Shown here: positions 35,901 to 43,986 of the stretch, in pieces
Layout of the letters: each line of letters opens with the position of its first letter
How positions within the stretch are numbered: position 1 is the first letter of the stretch
Source: F1-120-MAGs118 sp013360535
Lineage (GTDB): Bacteria > Planctomycetota > UBA1135 > GCA-002686595
DNA: 64,000 nucleotides
Assembly: GCA_026647215.1 (NCBI GenBank)
Contig: JAPKHC010000010.1
Location: forward strand, 1-64,000
Direction: 5' to 3'
The notes under the pieces: model-generated
The model's database searches: none
Told to the model about the DNA's origin: nothing
What the model saw: the letters and a program-made list of their open reading frames with translations, nothing else
Position numbers and translations under genes: made by a program

Positions 35901-37038
35901 GCGCCTGCTGCGCATCGTCGAGGAGCGTCGCGAGGCCCTCGGCGATCCGGAGACTCCGACCAAGGAGCTCCTGCTCGCCGACGCGCGCCTCGCCGAACAG
36001 GGCGGCGATCTCGACGCGGCCATCGCGGCTGCGACACGCGCCGTCGAGCTCGACCCGCGGCATGCCCCCTCGCACCGCCGCCTCGCGCAGCTCCACCGCA
36101 AGCGCAAGGACTGGAGCGCGGCGATCTCGGCCTTCCACGCCTCGATGGAGCACTCCAGCGGCACCGAGAGCGACACCGTGCCGGTGCGCGAGTTCCTCGC
36201 GTTGTGCGAGGAAGCGCGGCGCGAGAGCGGCGGTGCGCTCGAGCGCGTCGTGCGTTCGGAGGTCGAGTACCTCTCGACGCGCTTCCCCACGGATCCGCTG
36301 CCGGCCCTCGAGCAGGCGCGCATCGCCCTGCGCGAGTCCGCCGACGATCCCCGCGGGGGCCGGTCGCGCCTGTGGACGATCCTGTCGGAGTTCCGCAAGC
36401 GCTCCGGCAAGGTGCCGCTCGAGCACCTGCGCGCCGGCAGCGCGATCGAGTGGGCCAGCCTGATCGGCACGTTCGACGCCGAAGGTGCCGCGGACCTGCT
36501 CGAGAGCGAACTCGCGCAGACGCCGTTCTCGGTCGAGCTGTGGCGCGCCGTCTCGCAGGCGAGCGAGCGCACGTCCAGCCTCGATCGTGCCGTCGAAGCG
36601 GCCGAGACCGCGGTGCGCATGCTGCCCGACGCGGCGACGGCGCGCTCCCTCGCGCGCCTGAGCGCACGCCGCGGCGACCCGATCGAGGAGGTGCAGCGGC
36701 GCATCGACGAGGCGCAGCGCATCTCCGGCACGGTGCAGGAAGATCGCCTCCTGACGCTGGCGCTCGCGCAAGCGCTCGCTCGCGGCAACGCCACGCACCT
36801 CGGCGAGGCGCTCGTCACGCTCAAGCGCCTGTGGGACACGCGCGATCTCGCTGCGCGACCCGAGGAGGCGGCCGAGATCGGCACGCTCTACGCGCTCGCG
36901 CTGTGCCGCCGTTCGGACGCCAACGATCGCACGCTCGCGGTGAGCGTGATCAGCGAGACGCGCCCGCTCGCCAAGGATCCGACGCAGCGCAACCTCCTGA
37001 CGGCGTTGCTCGGGCTCTCGCGTTTCCTCGGCAACTGA
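32977..37038 (+). CDS. Giant membrane-anchored TPR protein
   Basis: A 1353-residue protein with an N-terminal hydrophobic helix (about residues 5-20), then almost entirely paired helices in which Ala/Leu/Glu/Arg-rich segments of about 34 residues recur, typical of TPR arrays. Examples lie near residues 73-107, 336-370, 520-560 and 1000-1040 (LDAAIAAATRAVELDPRHAPSHRRLAQL). There are no catalytic motifs, and cysteines are few. It may be a scaffold for envelope assembly or secretion. It follows the sigma-54 activator by 24 nt and is probably cotranscribed. Confidence 0.8.
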   Translation: MKFLNAVYAALALALCLWLGFQWKQAASAEPRTLLDSARRSMTGPELDFRRARLELDLALDAAESAQDKPLVEEVLTTRATLLRRTGGFVQARADLERVLTHFRPGSLAIESQLAAVDLDAGEVETALARASRVIAKDASQGDAWGVRAGALLKLAERKLASAREKAGMAGQGGAGTTTETLMRRIAVLDPLDASRARRVEEFLALFPPSERDSAREALEELDDASELFAQVPEALAESLRGYVRGEALQSFVVLLEDAGQREYAADFGLCLVRTPWLESYWPFLRDMMQRLVADGRIEAAAEVVPPDLGKRAAPDASFFGVWAEVLYRAERWRELVGIANHLRRAGEPDQRVTANFFLGMAQFRQSNLPEAREALERYVSREAIEPFPGTIALAWRTIAELRGKAGDASGELSALRRAIGASTDATEGVGSIWQRLAELEWNEAGLNRSIAVDDLAHALRLSPRAELPALEQLWRERGERVSINQRFDLEDEVASMRKRGITVPEGTRSSFELVRMAELCLAAGDLSTATGLARRALIAFPRLGPAQRVIAETYTAAGENDYALDAWRELLAIEGPSPLVLERVLELAELETGNTRRVELVQLDPEGLGRRWAAEDLRDRGETSEAVASLQRVPPQRLGDDGNLLLAQMLFDQGQFERSQAQLALLPGDVDVLARALPLALDIGVAKRDAAHIEALCKLLEARVKVDGEALIDCLDHMLAARLIDSARTLERALEARPKQRSGELFVRAAQIDLLSGDLDAAAENLERAFAYDESGAAELGFLLLAVERREWSRLPLAVRNVLDSGLAPSPVQYALCAALGERLAEAQAAVKSASTSDEDGPVWQLVSAGLASLGAQPAPLDPAFEARVREHGFGVAPSGAVERDPRRLFSRLLALGHPEWTAWAIADLSRADAAEKGALFPSYLASLGLAWLGDARAAEVRARALTRASPDFVAGWDLLERIVVEDVRRPDHPRLLRIVEERREALGDPETPTKELLLADARLAEQGGDLDAAIAAATRAVELDPRHAPSHRRLAQLHRKRKDWSAAISAFHASMEHSSGTESDTVPVREFLALCEEARRESGGALERVVRSEVEYLSTRFPTDPLPALEQARIALRESADDPRGGRSRLWTILSEFRKRSGKVPLEHLRAGSAIEWASLIGTFDAEGAADLLESELAQTPFSVELWRAVSQASERTSSLDRAVEAAETAVRMLPDAATARSLARLSARRGDPIEEVQRRIDEAQRISGTVQEDRLLTLALAQALARGNATHLGEALVTLKRLWDTRDLAARPEEAAEIGTLYALALCRRSDANDRTLAVSVISETRPLAKDPTQRNLLTALLGLSRFLGN

Positions 37039-37058
37039 CGCTCCGGGACGGAGCGGCC

Positions 37059-37135
37059 TTTCACGGTCTCGCCGTCCGGCGCTGGCGCAAGCGGCAGCGG
37101 CAGGGCTCGTGCCCGAGCTTGCGCGCAAACTCTCA
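37059..37135 (-). repeat. Stop-codon-anchored intergenic repeat, copy 5 (diverged)
   Basis: In minus orientation the NifU-like stop TGA (37135-37133) opens TGAGAGTTTGCGCGC, then a short hairpin GCTCG GGCA CGAGC in the position of hairpin A. GCGCCGGACGGCGAGACCGTGA marks the B-C region. The stems are mostly eroded. It lies between convergent genes (giant TPR gene and NifU-like gene). Confidence 0.55.
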
Positions 37136-37423
37136 GGTCGCGCGCACGCCGGCGAGCCAGTCGGCCGACTCGCGCAGGCGCGGCTCGAGCGCATCACGCA
37201 GCGTGGAGTCCTGCAGCGAGCAGTGCCGGCACGCGCCCTGCAGCTCGACCTCGACCCATCCGTCGTCGGTCACGCGCACAAGCTCGATGCGGCCGCCGTC
37301 GAGCGCCACCGCGGGCGCCAGTTCTTCGAGGATCGACTGCACGAGCGCGATCCGCTCGGGATCGCCCTCGGGCTGCGGCACCTCGCCGCGCGCGCGCGCG
37401 AGCCAGCGGTCGATGAAGCTCAC
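37133..37423 (-). CDS. NifU-like C-terminal domain protein (Fe-S scaffold)
   Basis: A 96-residue protein, the size of the stand-alone NifU C-terminal domain family. The domain covers about residues 20-90, with LAPAVALDGGRIELV and the cluster-binding CXXC pair in GACRHCSLQDSTLRD (about 62-76). It carries a labile Fe-S cluster for delivery to client proteins. The start is a GTG at 37423 that overlaps the upstream stop by 4 nt; the longer frame is Arg-rich. No other isc or suf genes are adjacent. Confidence 0.85.
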   Translation of the reverse strand: MSFIDRWLARARGEVPQPEGDPERIALVQSILEELAPAVALDGGRIELVRVTDDGWVEVELQGACRHCSLQDSTLRDALEPRLRESADWLAGVRAT

Positions 37424-38031
37424 GGCTCGTCCTCGAACCAGTCCGCGGGCAGGCGCAGCTTCCACGAGCCTTGGGACGCCTGCAGCGAGGCTCCACAGCG
37501 CGCGAGCGAAGTGCCGGCGAACAGTCCCGCGGCGCGCTCACAGTTCGCGGCCTCGAGCACGAGCTCGACCGTTTCCCCGCTGCGTCCGAGCGTGAGCCGC
37601 GCGCCCGAGGCGGGATCGATCGAGCGCCACGCGAGTTCGAGCAGCTCGAGCGCGAGCTCGGCGCTGCGCGGCGCGCCGTCGGCGAGCGAGAGCGCCGGCC
37701 AGGCCTTCGGCAGCTCGAACGTGCCGCGCGACTGGCGCACCCAATCCGCGACGAGCCGCAGCGCGCTGCGCAGCGCGTGACGCTCCTCGCGCGCTAGCAG
37801 CACGTCGCTGCCCATCGAACGCGCCAGCAGGCCGATCAGCCAGCCCTGCTCCTCGGCCGCGCGCGACGCCTCCGCGAGGCTCTCCCCCAGTTCCTCCGTC
37901 GCTCCGGGCCCCTTGCGTCCGATCAGCGAACGCAGCGCGATCAGGAGCTGCGTCGTGTTCTGGATGCGGTGCAAGAGCGGCGAGAGCATCGCCGCCGCGA
38001 CTTCGCTCGTGGGCCCGCGCAGCTCGCTCAC
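37420..38031 (-). CDS. Small DHp/HATPase-like protein (possible phosphotransferase)
   Basis: About 203 residues from the GTG at 38031 (ATG at 37989 is the alternative). Residues 15-60 form a helical hairpin with LLHRIQNTTQLLIALRSLI, which resembles the H-box helix of a DHp domain. The remainder (about 90-200) has the strand-helix order of a HATPase domain but no N, G1 or G2 box. This composition (dimerising histidine helix plus a shrunken ATPase-like domain) recalls ChpT-type histidine phosphotransferases, although similarity is only at pattern level. It is coupled to the NifU-like gene by a 4-nt overlap. Confidence 0.45.
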   Translation of the reverse strand: MSELRGPTSEVAAAMLSPLLHRIQNTTQLLIALRSLIGRKGPGATEELGESLAEASRAAEEQGWLIGLLARSMGSDVLLAREERHALRSALRLVADWVRQSRGTFELPKAWPALSLADGAPRSAELALELLELAWRSIDPASGARLTLGRSGETVELVLEAANCERAAGLFAGTSLARCGASLQASQGSWKLRLPADWFEDEP

Positions 38032-38069
38032 GCGCGCCTCCGCGCCGACGCGCGCCGAGGTCGGGTGTC

Positions 38070-38156
38070 TGGTGCCGAGAAAGGGGGTCGAACCCTTACT
38101 CCCTTGCGGGAAACGGATTTTGAATCCGTCGCGTCTGCCGATTCCGCCATCCCGGC
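38070..38156 (-). tRNA. tRNA-Leu (anticodon CAA)
   Basis: An 87-nt class II tRNA on the minus strand. The acceptor GCCGGGA pairs with TCTCGGC, followed by A and an encoded CCA. The anticodon stem ACGGA/TCCGT encloses a loop with CAA, decoding UUG. The long variable arm CGTTTCCCGCAAGGGAGTA and the T-loop GGTTCGACC are present. It stands between the DHp-like gene and repeat copy 6. Confidence 0.93.
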
Positions 38157-38223
38157 ACCCTGAAGCGCCAAGGATGACGTCGGAGCGCCTGCTCGTCCAC
38201 CCACCACAGGCCTTGAAGTCTGC

Positions 38224-38310
38224 CTCACGGTCTCGCCGTCCGGCGCCGCAAGGCGACGGCGCCTCCAGCATCCTCGAGAGCTCGCGGGCTCATGGCTTCA
38301 CGAGCTCTGG
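38224..38310 (-). repeat. Stop-codon-anchored intergenic repeat, copy 6
   Basis: In minus orientation hairpin A is AGAGCTCG with CGAGCTCT (38308-38301 with 38284-38277), and the dapB stop TGA (38300-38298) lies in its loop: dapB ends Gln-Ser-Ser-stop within the element. Hairpin B is GGCGCCG/CGGCGCC (38263-38257 with 38248-38242). The hairpin C left arm GAGACCGTGA is kept, but its partner is lost. The next feature downstream is tRNA-Leu. Confidence 0.75.
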
Positions 38311-39053
38311 CCCTCGAGCGCGACGTCGATGCCACGCGCGACCCCCTGCGCCCGCGCCGCGTGGCGCAGCGCAGCGAGCAACCCCGGTCCGTAGGCCTCG
38401 GGCCCGCTCGTCTCGTGTTCGATGCGCAGGAGCTCCCCCGCAGCCCCAAACGTGACCTGCTGGCGCGCGTACACCCCCGGCAGGCGCAGCGCGTGGACCG
38501 CGACGCCGTCCACCCGCGCGCCGCGCGAGCCGTCGCCGCCACCGGTCGCGACCGACGGTGTGAGTCCGGCCGCCGCGCGCGCCGCCGCGATGCGCCGCGC
38601 CGTCTCGAGCGCCGTGCCCGAGGGCGCGTCGGCCTTGCGCGGATGGTGCGCCTCGACCACCTCGACGTCGCCGAACCAGCGCGCCGCCATCTCCGAGAAG
38701 CGCAGCATGAGTGCGGCGCCGATGCTCAGGTTCGGCACGACGAGCCCGCCGAGCCCGCGCGCGCGAGCGAGCACGTCGAGCTCGCGGTTTTCCTCTAGCG
38801 AGACTCCGCTGGTGGCGACCAGCACGCGCAGGCCACGCTCGAGCAGCTCGCGCGCGTGCTTCGCGCCGAGCCCGGCCCGCGTCGTCTCGAGCACGACGTC
38901 GGCGCGGCAGCCCACCGCGAGCGTGCGCCAGTCGTCGGAGCTGTTCCAGCGCGCGACGAGCTCGAAATCCGCGCGTTTCTCGAGCAACTCGCACGCGAAC
39001 GCACCCAGCCGCCCGCGCGCTCCGAGCACCGCGACCTTGAGCGGCGCGCTCAC
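38298..39053 (-). CDS. dapB: 4-hydroxy-tetrahydrodipicolinate reductase
   Basis: A 251-residue NAD(P)H reductase of the diaminopimelate/lysine pathway. The nucleotide-binding loop is VAVLGARGRLG (residues 7-17); the catalytic/substrate block is EAHHPRKADAPSGTA (about 134-148), with His136-His137, Lys140 and the Gly-Thr pair. The start is a GTG at 39053 overlapping the ddl stop by 4 nt. Its product feeds peptidoglycan cross-links, in line with ddl and a UDP-sugar pyrophosphorylase in the same run. The stop is inside repeat copy 6. Confidence 0.93.
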   Translation of the reverse strand: MSAPLKVAVLGARGRLGAFACELLEKRADFELVARWNSSDDWRTLAVGCRADVVLETTRAGLGAKHARELLERGLRVLVATSGVSLEENRELDVLARARGLGGLVVPNLSIGAALMLRFSEMAARWFGDVEVVEAHHPRKADAPSGTALETARRIAAARAAAGLTPSVATGGGDGSRGARVDGVAVHALRLPGVYARQQVTFGAAGELLRIEHETSGPEAYGPGLLAALRHAARAQGVARGIDVALEGQSS

Positions 39054-40111
39054 GCCCCACCCCTCGCGAGCGCGAGCTCGACGATCCGCAGGCACAGCGC
39101 CGTGTAGTCGATGCCCGCCACCGCGGCTTCCTGCGGCAACAGCGAACGTTCGGTCATGCCGGGCAGCGTGTTGACCTCGAGCATCACCGGCTCGCCCTCG
39201 ACTCCAGCGGCGACCGGCACCATGAAGTCGATGCGCGCATACCCCTCGCAGCCCGCGCGGCGGTACACGCGCCCCGCGGCCGCGCGGATGCGCTCGACCG
39301 CGTGCGCCGAGATCGACTCCGGCGGGCACAGCTCGCGCGCGCCGTCGCTCGAGTATTTCTCGGCGTAGTCGAACCACTCGCCCTTGGTCGGGCGGATCTC
39401 GATCGGTTGCAGCACCAACGGATCGTCGCCGCGGTTGCCGAGCACTCCGCAGCTCGTCTCGACGCCCGCGATGCGCGCTTCGATCAGCACGTCGTCGCCG
39501 GTCGCGAGCACGGCGCGGATCGCGGGTTCGAGCTGCGACACTTCGCGCGTGACGCTCGTCGCCACCGAAGAGCCGCCGAAGCGCGGCTTGACGACCCAGC
39601 CATCGTGCGCGAGCGCCTTCACGCGCGCGAGCAACGCCGCCGCAGCGCTCTCCCACTCGACCTTCGAGAAGCACACGCCTTCGGCGACGAGCACGCCCAC
39701 CGACTGCGCGACACCACGCGTCGCGAGCTTGTCCATGCACAAGGCCGACGCGCGCACGCCCGAACCGGTGTGACGGGCACCGAGACTGGCGAGCAGTCCC
39801 TGCAGCGTCCCGTCCTCGCCCTCGCCGCCGTGCAGGCCGATCAGGAACACGTCGACGTCGCCGAGCCGAGCGAGCGCCTGCGGCGGGGCGAGCGCCTCGC
39901 CTTCGACGATCCAGCGGCCCGCGAGGTCGAGCTCGACCTCGGTCACCTTGCGCGGCAGCGCATGCTCGCGCGTCAATCCGCCGCGCAGCGCGTGCACGAT
40001 GCCGCGCGCGCTCCTGAGCGACACCTCGCGCTCGCTGGAGCGGCCTCCGGCGAGCACGGCGACATGGCAGGACTGCAGTGAGGGACGTTGCGCGAGGGCG
40101 GCGGAAGTCAT
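39050..40111 (-). CDS. ddl: D-alanine--D-alanine ligase
   Basis: A 353-residue ATP-grasp enzyme that joins two D-alanines for the peptidoglycan stem peptide. It has the N-terminal VAVLAGGRSSEREVSLRSA (about 19-37), GLHGGEGEDGTLQGLL, the ATP loop KPRFGGSSVATSV (about 187), and the metal-binding ARIDFMV plus LEVNTLPGMT (about 319). The ATG at 40111 overlaps the upstream stop by 4 nt. All key motifs are intact. Confidence 0.95.
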   Translation of the reverse strand: MTSAALAQRPSLQSCHVAVLAGGRSSEREVSLRSARGIVHALRGGLTREHALPRKVTEVELDLAGRWIVEGEALAPPQALARLGDVDVFLIGLHGGEGEDGTLQGLLASLGARHTGSGVRASALCMDKLATRGVAQSVGVLVAEGVCFSKVEWESAAAALLARVKALAHDGWVVKPRFGGSSVATSVTREVSQLEPAIRAVLATGDDVLIEARIAGVETSCGVLGNRGDDPLVLQPIEIRPTKGEWFDYAEKYSSDGARELCPPESISAHAVERIRAAAGRVYRRAGCEGYARIDFMVPVAAGVEGEPVMLEVNTLPGMTERSLLPQEAAVAGIDYTALCLRIVELALARGGA

Positions 40112-41505
40112 CGGTAGAGATGTCCGCGCCCGCGGATTTCCGGCGATCGCTTGCCGCGGGCGAGGAACGTCTCGAGATCTTCCGCGAGCAGCGGGTCGAC
40201 TTCCACGGGGTGCAGCCCGAACTCGTCGGGTTCGGGCAGCGCGAGCCCCGCCGCGCGCACCCAGTGCGCGTGCAGGCGGCACAGGTCGGCGCGCGTCGTC
40301 GCCGGCGAGTCCTCGCCCGCGGCGTTCTTGACCGGGCTGAACTCGGCCCGGCGCTCGACCTCCAGCGTCACGCTGCGCGGCGAGCGCTCGAGCGCGTCGA
40401 ACACGAAGGTCTCGAACTTCACGCCCTGGCGTGCGACCATCGAGCCGCCCTCCCAGACGTTCATCGACTTGCGCGCGAGGTGCCAGGGCAGCTGCAGGCC
40501 GCCCCGGTTTAGCTCGTCGACGAAATCGACGTCGATCACGTGCAGCGCGATGTTGCCGGCGCCGAAGCGCAACGTGCCGCGCTCGTCGCGCGCCTCGCGC
40601 AGCTCGGTCGGCAGGTCGGAGTACTCGATGCACGAGAGCTTGCCGTCGACGCGCCCGATCACGCCGACCTTCTCGCCCGCGTCGCGCTTGGCGACGACCT
40701 TGCTCGACATCGAGGCGCCCTCGAGCGCGTGCAGGCCGAGGAACAGCGTGTCCGCCGGCGGCGCGAGCGGGTTGTCGACCTGGAAGTACGAGAGGTGCTT
40801 CACGCCGCGCCGGCGCGCGTCGTCGAGGGCGCCGGAGCTGGCGAAGGCGGCGAGCGAACCCCCGTGGCCGTTGGGCGCGAGGAACAGGCGATCCTCGGCC
40901 GCCAGCAGGATGCGGCCCTCCTGGTCGAGCGCGGGCACCATCGCCTGGCTGAAGAACAGCACATCGCGCGCGTCGAGGCCGAAGTAGCCGTGATCCTCGA
41001 AAAATTGGCGCGTCTGCGCATCATTGCCGCGCGAGGTCATCACATACCAGGGCGCCGGACGGCCGTAGCGCTCGGCCGCGGCGCGCAGGCGGCGCGCGTG
41101 GATCTCGAACAACGACCAGTCGCTCACCGGGCCGATGCGGTAGGCGCCCTTGGGGCCTTCGTAACCCAGGCGCGAGGCCTGACCGCCGGCGACGATCAGG
41201 TAGCCGACCTGACCGCGGGCGAGCAGCGCTTCGCCGTGCTCGCGGGCCGCGCGGGCCCGTCCGAGCTGCGAGCCCGAGCGCGCGAGCGGAAAGACGTCCG
41301 CCGGCTCGAGCCGGGGCGCGGCGGCGGGGCCCGCGGCCCCTCCGAGCAGGCTGCGGTGGCGCTCGACCAGGTCGAAGTCGACCTCTTCCAGCTCGCCGAG
41401 CAGGCGCTCGCGCGAGGCTTCCGCAAGGGTCGGCCAGTGCCGGAACAGGTGCTCTTGCCCCGCTTTCGCGGCGCGCGAGCGGAGACGGTCTTCGCGGGCG
41501 CTCAT
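40108..41505 (-). CDS. UDP-sugar pyrophosphorylase, eukaryote-like UAP type
   Basis: A 465-residue UDPGP-family nucleotidyltransferase from the ATG at 41505. The nucleotide loop is IVAGGQASRLGYEGPKG (about residues 103-119). APNGHGGSLAAF (about 218), YFQVDNPLA (about 248) and SYCIEYSDL-like KLSCIEYSDLP (about 292) are hallmarks of UDP-GlcNAc/GalNAc pyrophosphorylases (UAP1/AGX) rather than of bacterial GlmU. It probably makes UDP-N-acetylglucosamine for the cell wall and lipid A. It is cotranscribed with ddl and dapB through two 4-nt overlaps. Confidence 0.85.
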   Translation of the reverse strand: MSAREDRLRSRAAKAGQEHLFRHWPTLAEASRERLLGELEEVDFDLVERHRSLLGGAAGPAAAPRLEPADVFPLARSGSQLGRARAAREHGEALLARGQVGYLIVAGGQASRLGYEGPKGAYRIGPVSDWSLFEIHARRLRAAAERYGRPAPWYVMTSRGNDAQTRQFFEDHGYFGLDARDVLFFSQAMVPALDQEGRILLAAEDRLFLAPNGHGGSLAAFASSGALDDARRRGVKHLSYFQVDNPLAPPADTLFLGLHALEGASMSSKVVAKRDAGEKVGVIGRVDGKLSCIEYSDLPTELREARDERGTLRFGAGNIALHVIDVDFVDELNRGGLQLPWHLARKSMNVWEGGSMVARQGVKFETFVFDALERSPRSVTLEVERRAEFSPVKNAAGEDSPATTRADLCRLHAHWVRAAGLALPEPDEFGLHPVEVDPLLAEDLETFLARGKRSPEIRGRGHLYR

Positions 41506-41652
41506 GCGGCGAACTCTAGCACGCTGGGGGGCGCTGGCGAGCGCCCGCGCCGGTGCCGCCGCGACCGCCCCCCGCGAATTGGAAATTCCTGCCTTTCCCT
41601 CGGAGATTCGCGCGGAAAGTGCTTCTGCGCCCACGCTGCGCCGGTGCGGCGA

Positions 41653-41692
41653 GGGGCGGCGCCTGGAACCGCTCGGTTCCCGGCGCCGCCCC
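41653..41692. terminator. Strong hairpin downstream of the small unknown gene
   Basis: Two arms of 18 nt (GGGGCGGCGCC plus GGAACC, one mismatch) enclose a GCTC loop. It is 28 nt past the stop of the minus-strand gene at 41721 and upstream of the UAP gene. No T-run follows, so Rho-independent function is uncertain. Confidence 0.5.
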
Positions 41693-41720
41693 CGTTCGGT
41701 CGAGTGGCCTTGCAGCCGCG

Positions 41721-42059
41721 CTACTTCGTGGCGCCATCCTGGCTCAGGAGCTCGAGCAGCTCGCGCTGGAAGTCCTCCATTGCGGCGAGGCGCAGCTCGA
41801 TGCGCATCTGGCGCTCGACGATCTTCTCGACCACCGGCGGCAGGATCGCTTCGCGCACGTAGTTCTGGATCATGTTGATGATCTCGGCGCGGTTGGCGTC
41901 GGGCAGCTTGTGGAAGTGGTAGCTGTACTTCTGCTTGAGCACGTCCTCCGTGATGTGGAGGCACTGCTTGGCGAGCTGCTCGGCGTTGGCCTTGTCGTGT
42001 TCCTGGTGGAAGGTGTGAACCTTGTAGCGGTGCAGCAGGTCCGCGAACTTCTTCTGCAT
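41721..42059 (-). CDS. Small helical cytosolic protein of unknown function
   Basis: A 112-residue protein from the ATG at 42059; the frame continues upstream but the sequence there is unlike the rest. It contains no membrane helix and no signal peptide, and is helical with a long C-terminal amphipathic helix (about residues 75-108). Several histidines are clustered early (HRYKVHTFHQEH). I recognise no family. It stands alone between the fab operon and the UAP-ddl-dapB run. Confidence 0.6.
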   Translation of the reverse strand: MQKKFADLLHRYKVHTFHQEHDKANAEQLAKQCLHITEDVLKQKYSYHFHKLPDANRAEIINMIQNYVREAILPPVVEKIVERQMRIELRLAAMEDFQRELLELLSQDGATK

Positions 42060-42271
42060 GGGAGTGGGTTCCGTCTGGGTGAGCGGAGTCAGCGCAGGAT
42101 CGCGCGGGCCTCCGGATCGATCGTAGGTCCGGTCCACGCGCCAGGAAGGTCGTCCATGGGCGTAGCGTCGGACGTTCGTCGGGTGGTTTCGATGGTCTTG
42201 GGGTTACAACAGCACACGCTCGCCGGCATTGGCCCGCGAAAGTGAAGGGTGAGCCTGGGTCGGGCCCCTGG

Positions 42272-43510
42272 CTAGTCGACCTGTCCGATGCAGATCGAGA
42301 CGTTGTGGCCGCCGAAGCCCAGCGAGTTGGAGAGCGCGTTGCGCACCTTCAGCTGGCGGGCGGCGCCGGGCACGTAGTCGAGGTCGCACTCGGGGTCGGG
42401 GGTCGTGTAGTTGCGCGTCGGGTGGACGACGCCGTGGTGAACGCTGAGCGCGGTGACGACGAGCTCGACCGCGGCGGAAGCGCCGAGCAGGTGGCCGACC
42501 ATGGACTTGGTCGACGAGACCGCCAGCCGCCCTGCGTGCTCGCCGAACACGAGCCGGATGGCGCGCGACTCGATCGCGTCGTTGTAGGGCGTGCTGGTGC
42601 CGTGCGCGTTGATGTAGTCGACCGCGGTCGGGTCGAGCCTGGCGTGCTGCAGCGCCATGCGGAGCGCGCGAGCCGGCCCACGACCGGACTTCTCCGGCGC
42701 GGTGATGTGGTGCGCGTCGTCGGTCGAGCCGTAGCCCTTGACCTCGGCGTAGATGCGCGCGCCGCGGCGGCGGGCGTGCTCGAGCTCCTCGAACACGAGG
42801 ATGCCGCAGCCCTCGCCCATCACGAAGCCGTCGCGGTCCTTGTCGAACGGACGGCAAGCGAGCGCCGGATCCTCGCGCGTCGAGAGCGCCTTCATGTTGG
42901 CGAAGCCCGCGAGCGACAGCGGCGTCGTCGCGCTCTCCGAACCGCCGGTGACGACGAGGTCCGACTCGCCCCACTGGATCGAGCGCCACGCCATGCCGAT
43001 CGCGTGGCCAGCCGACGCGCAGGCGCTGGAGGTCGTGAAGCACGTGCCGAGCAGGCCGTTCTTGATCGCCACCTGGCCGGACACGGCGTTGGCCATGATC
43101 TTCGGCACGAAGTGCGGGCTGACACGGCGCGGGCCCTTCTCGAGCATCCCCGCGAACTGCTCCTCGATGCCGGTGATGCCGCCGATGCCGGTGCCGACGA
43201 TGCAGCCCCAGCGCTCGCGCAGCTCCTCGCTCACCTGCGCCGGATCCACTCCGGCGTCCTTGAGCGCCTGCCCCGTCGCGACCAGCGCCCACATCGTGAA
43301 CGGGTCGAGCTTGCGCAGGTCGGGCGATTCGAAGTGCGCCAGCGGGTCGAGCTTGACCTCGGCGGAGATCTTGACCGTCTGGTCCTTGGTGTCAAAGCGC
43401 GTGATCGGCCCGATGCCGTTCTCGCCCGCGAGGATCCGGGGCCACGACGTCGCGACGTCGTTGCCGAGGGCGTTGACGGTTCCAAGTCCGGTGATGACGA
43501 CTCTGCGCAT
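42272..43510 (-). CDS. fabF: 3-oxoacyl-ACP synthase II (KAS II)
   Basis: A 412-residue condensing enzyme that elongates acyl-ACP with malonyl-ACP. The nucleophile is Cys164 in TTSSACASAGHA; the catalytic histidines are His302 in NAHGTSTPYND and His339 in SSTKSMVGHLLGA, with Lys334. It is the last gene of the rpmF-plsX-fab run. The ATG at 43510 gives the usual MRRVVITGLGTVNALG start. No second KAS II and no fabA/fabB are in the window, as expected for a FabF-dependent pathway. Confidence 0.96.
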   Translation of the reverse strand: MRRVVITGLGTVNALGNDVATSWPRILAGENGIGPITRFDTKDQTVKISAEVKLDPLAHFESPDLRKLDPFTMWALVATGQALKDAGVDPAQVSEELRERWGCIVGTGIGGITGIEEQFAGMLEKGPRRVSPHFVPKIMANAVSGQVAIKNGLLGTCFTTSSACASAGHAIGMAWRSIQWGESDLVVTGGSESATTPLSLAGFANMKALSTREDPALACRPFDKDRDGFVMGEGCGILVFEELEHARRRGARIYAEVKGYGSTDDAHHITAPEKSGRGPARALRMALQHARLDPTAVDYINAHGTSTPYNDAIESRAIRLVFGEHAGRLAVSSTKSMVGHLLGASAAVELVVTALSVHHGVVHPTRNYTTPDPECDLDYVPGAARQLKVRNALSNSLGFGGHNVSICIGQVD

Positions 43511-43638
43511 GGAGGCTCCGAGCGGTGGATCGGGGTCACCCGGTGCGGCGGGCACGCGGGCGGGACGGAAGCGACGCGCGCTCCCTCTTCGACGGGGCCC
43601 GGCCGGGACGCGCCCGGCACGTCGGCCCAGCGCGAACC

Positions 43639-43887
43639 CTAGCCCTTCGCGGCGACGGCCTTGGTGATGTACTGGATCGCGTTGTCGACCGTCTGGATCT
43701 TCTCGGCGTCCGTGTCGGGGATGGTGATCTCGAACTCTTCCTCGAAGCTCATGACGGTCTCGACCACGTCGAGCGAGTCGGCGCCGAGGTCGTTGATGAA
43801 CGACGAGTCGCGCGTGACCTGCTCGCGCGGCTTGCCCATCTTGTCGCAGATGACCTTGATGACGCGTTCTTCGATGTCGTTGCTCAC
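43639..43887 (-). CDS. acpP: Acyl carrier protein
   Basis: An 82-residue acidic ACP. Ser38 in LGADSLDVVE receives the phosphopantetheine arm. The helix pattern and the conserved EEEFEITIPD segment are standard. It lies between fabG and fabF, the usual position, with a 99-nt gap to fabG. Confidence 0.98.
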   Translation of the reverse strand: MSNDIEERVIKVICDKMGKPREQVTRDSSFINDLGADSLDVVETVMSFEEEFEITIPDTDAEKIQTVDNAIQYITKAVAAKG

Positions 43888-43986
43888 GGTGGTGTTCTCC
43901 GTTGGGGGTTGGGGCGTGGGACGTGGATCGGAATGCCGGAGGCGGCGCGACGGGCGTCCCGACGCGCTCCGGCGTGGTTGGCGAAA

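Noticed and set aside
32650..37197. A minus-strand open frame of about 1515 codons opposite the giant TPR gene
   Set aside because: It is antisense to a gene with clear TPR pattern, has Arg/Ala/Glu-rich composition typical of reversed G+C-rich codons, and no recognisable domain. Its 3' end also covers other genes.
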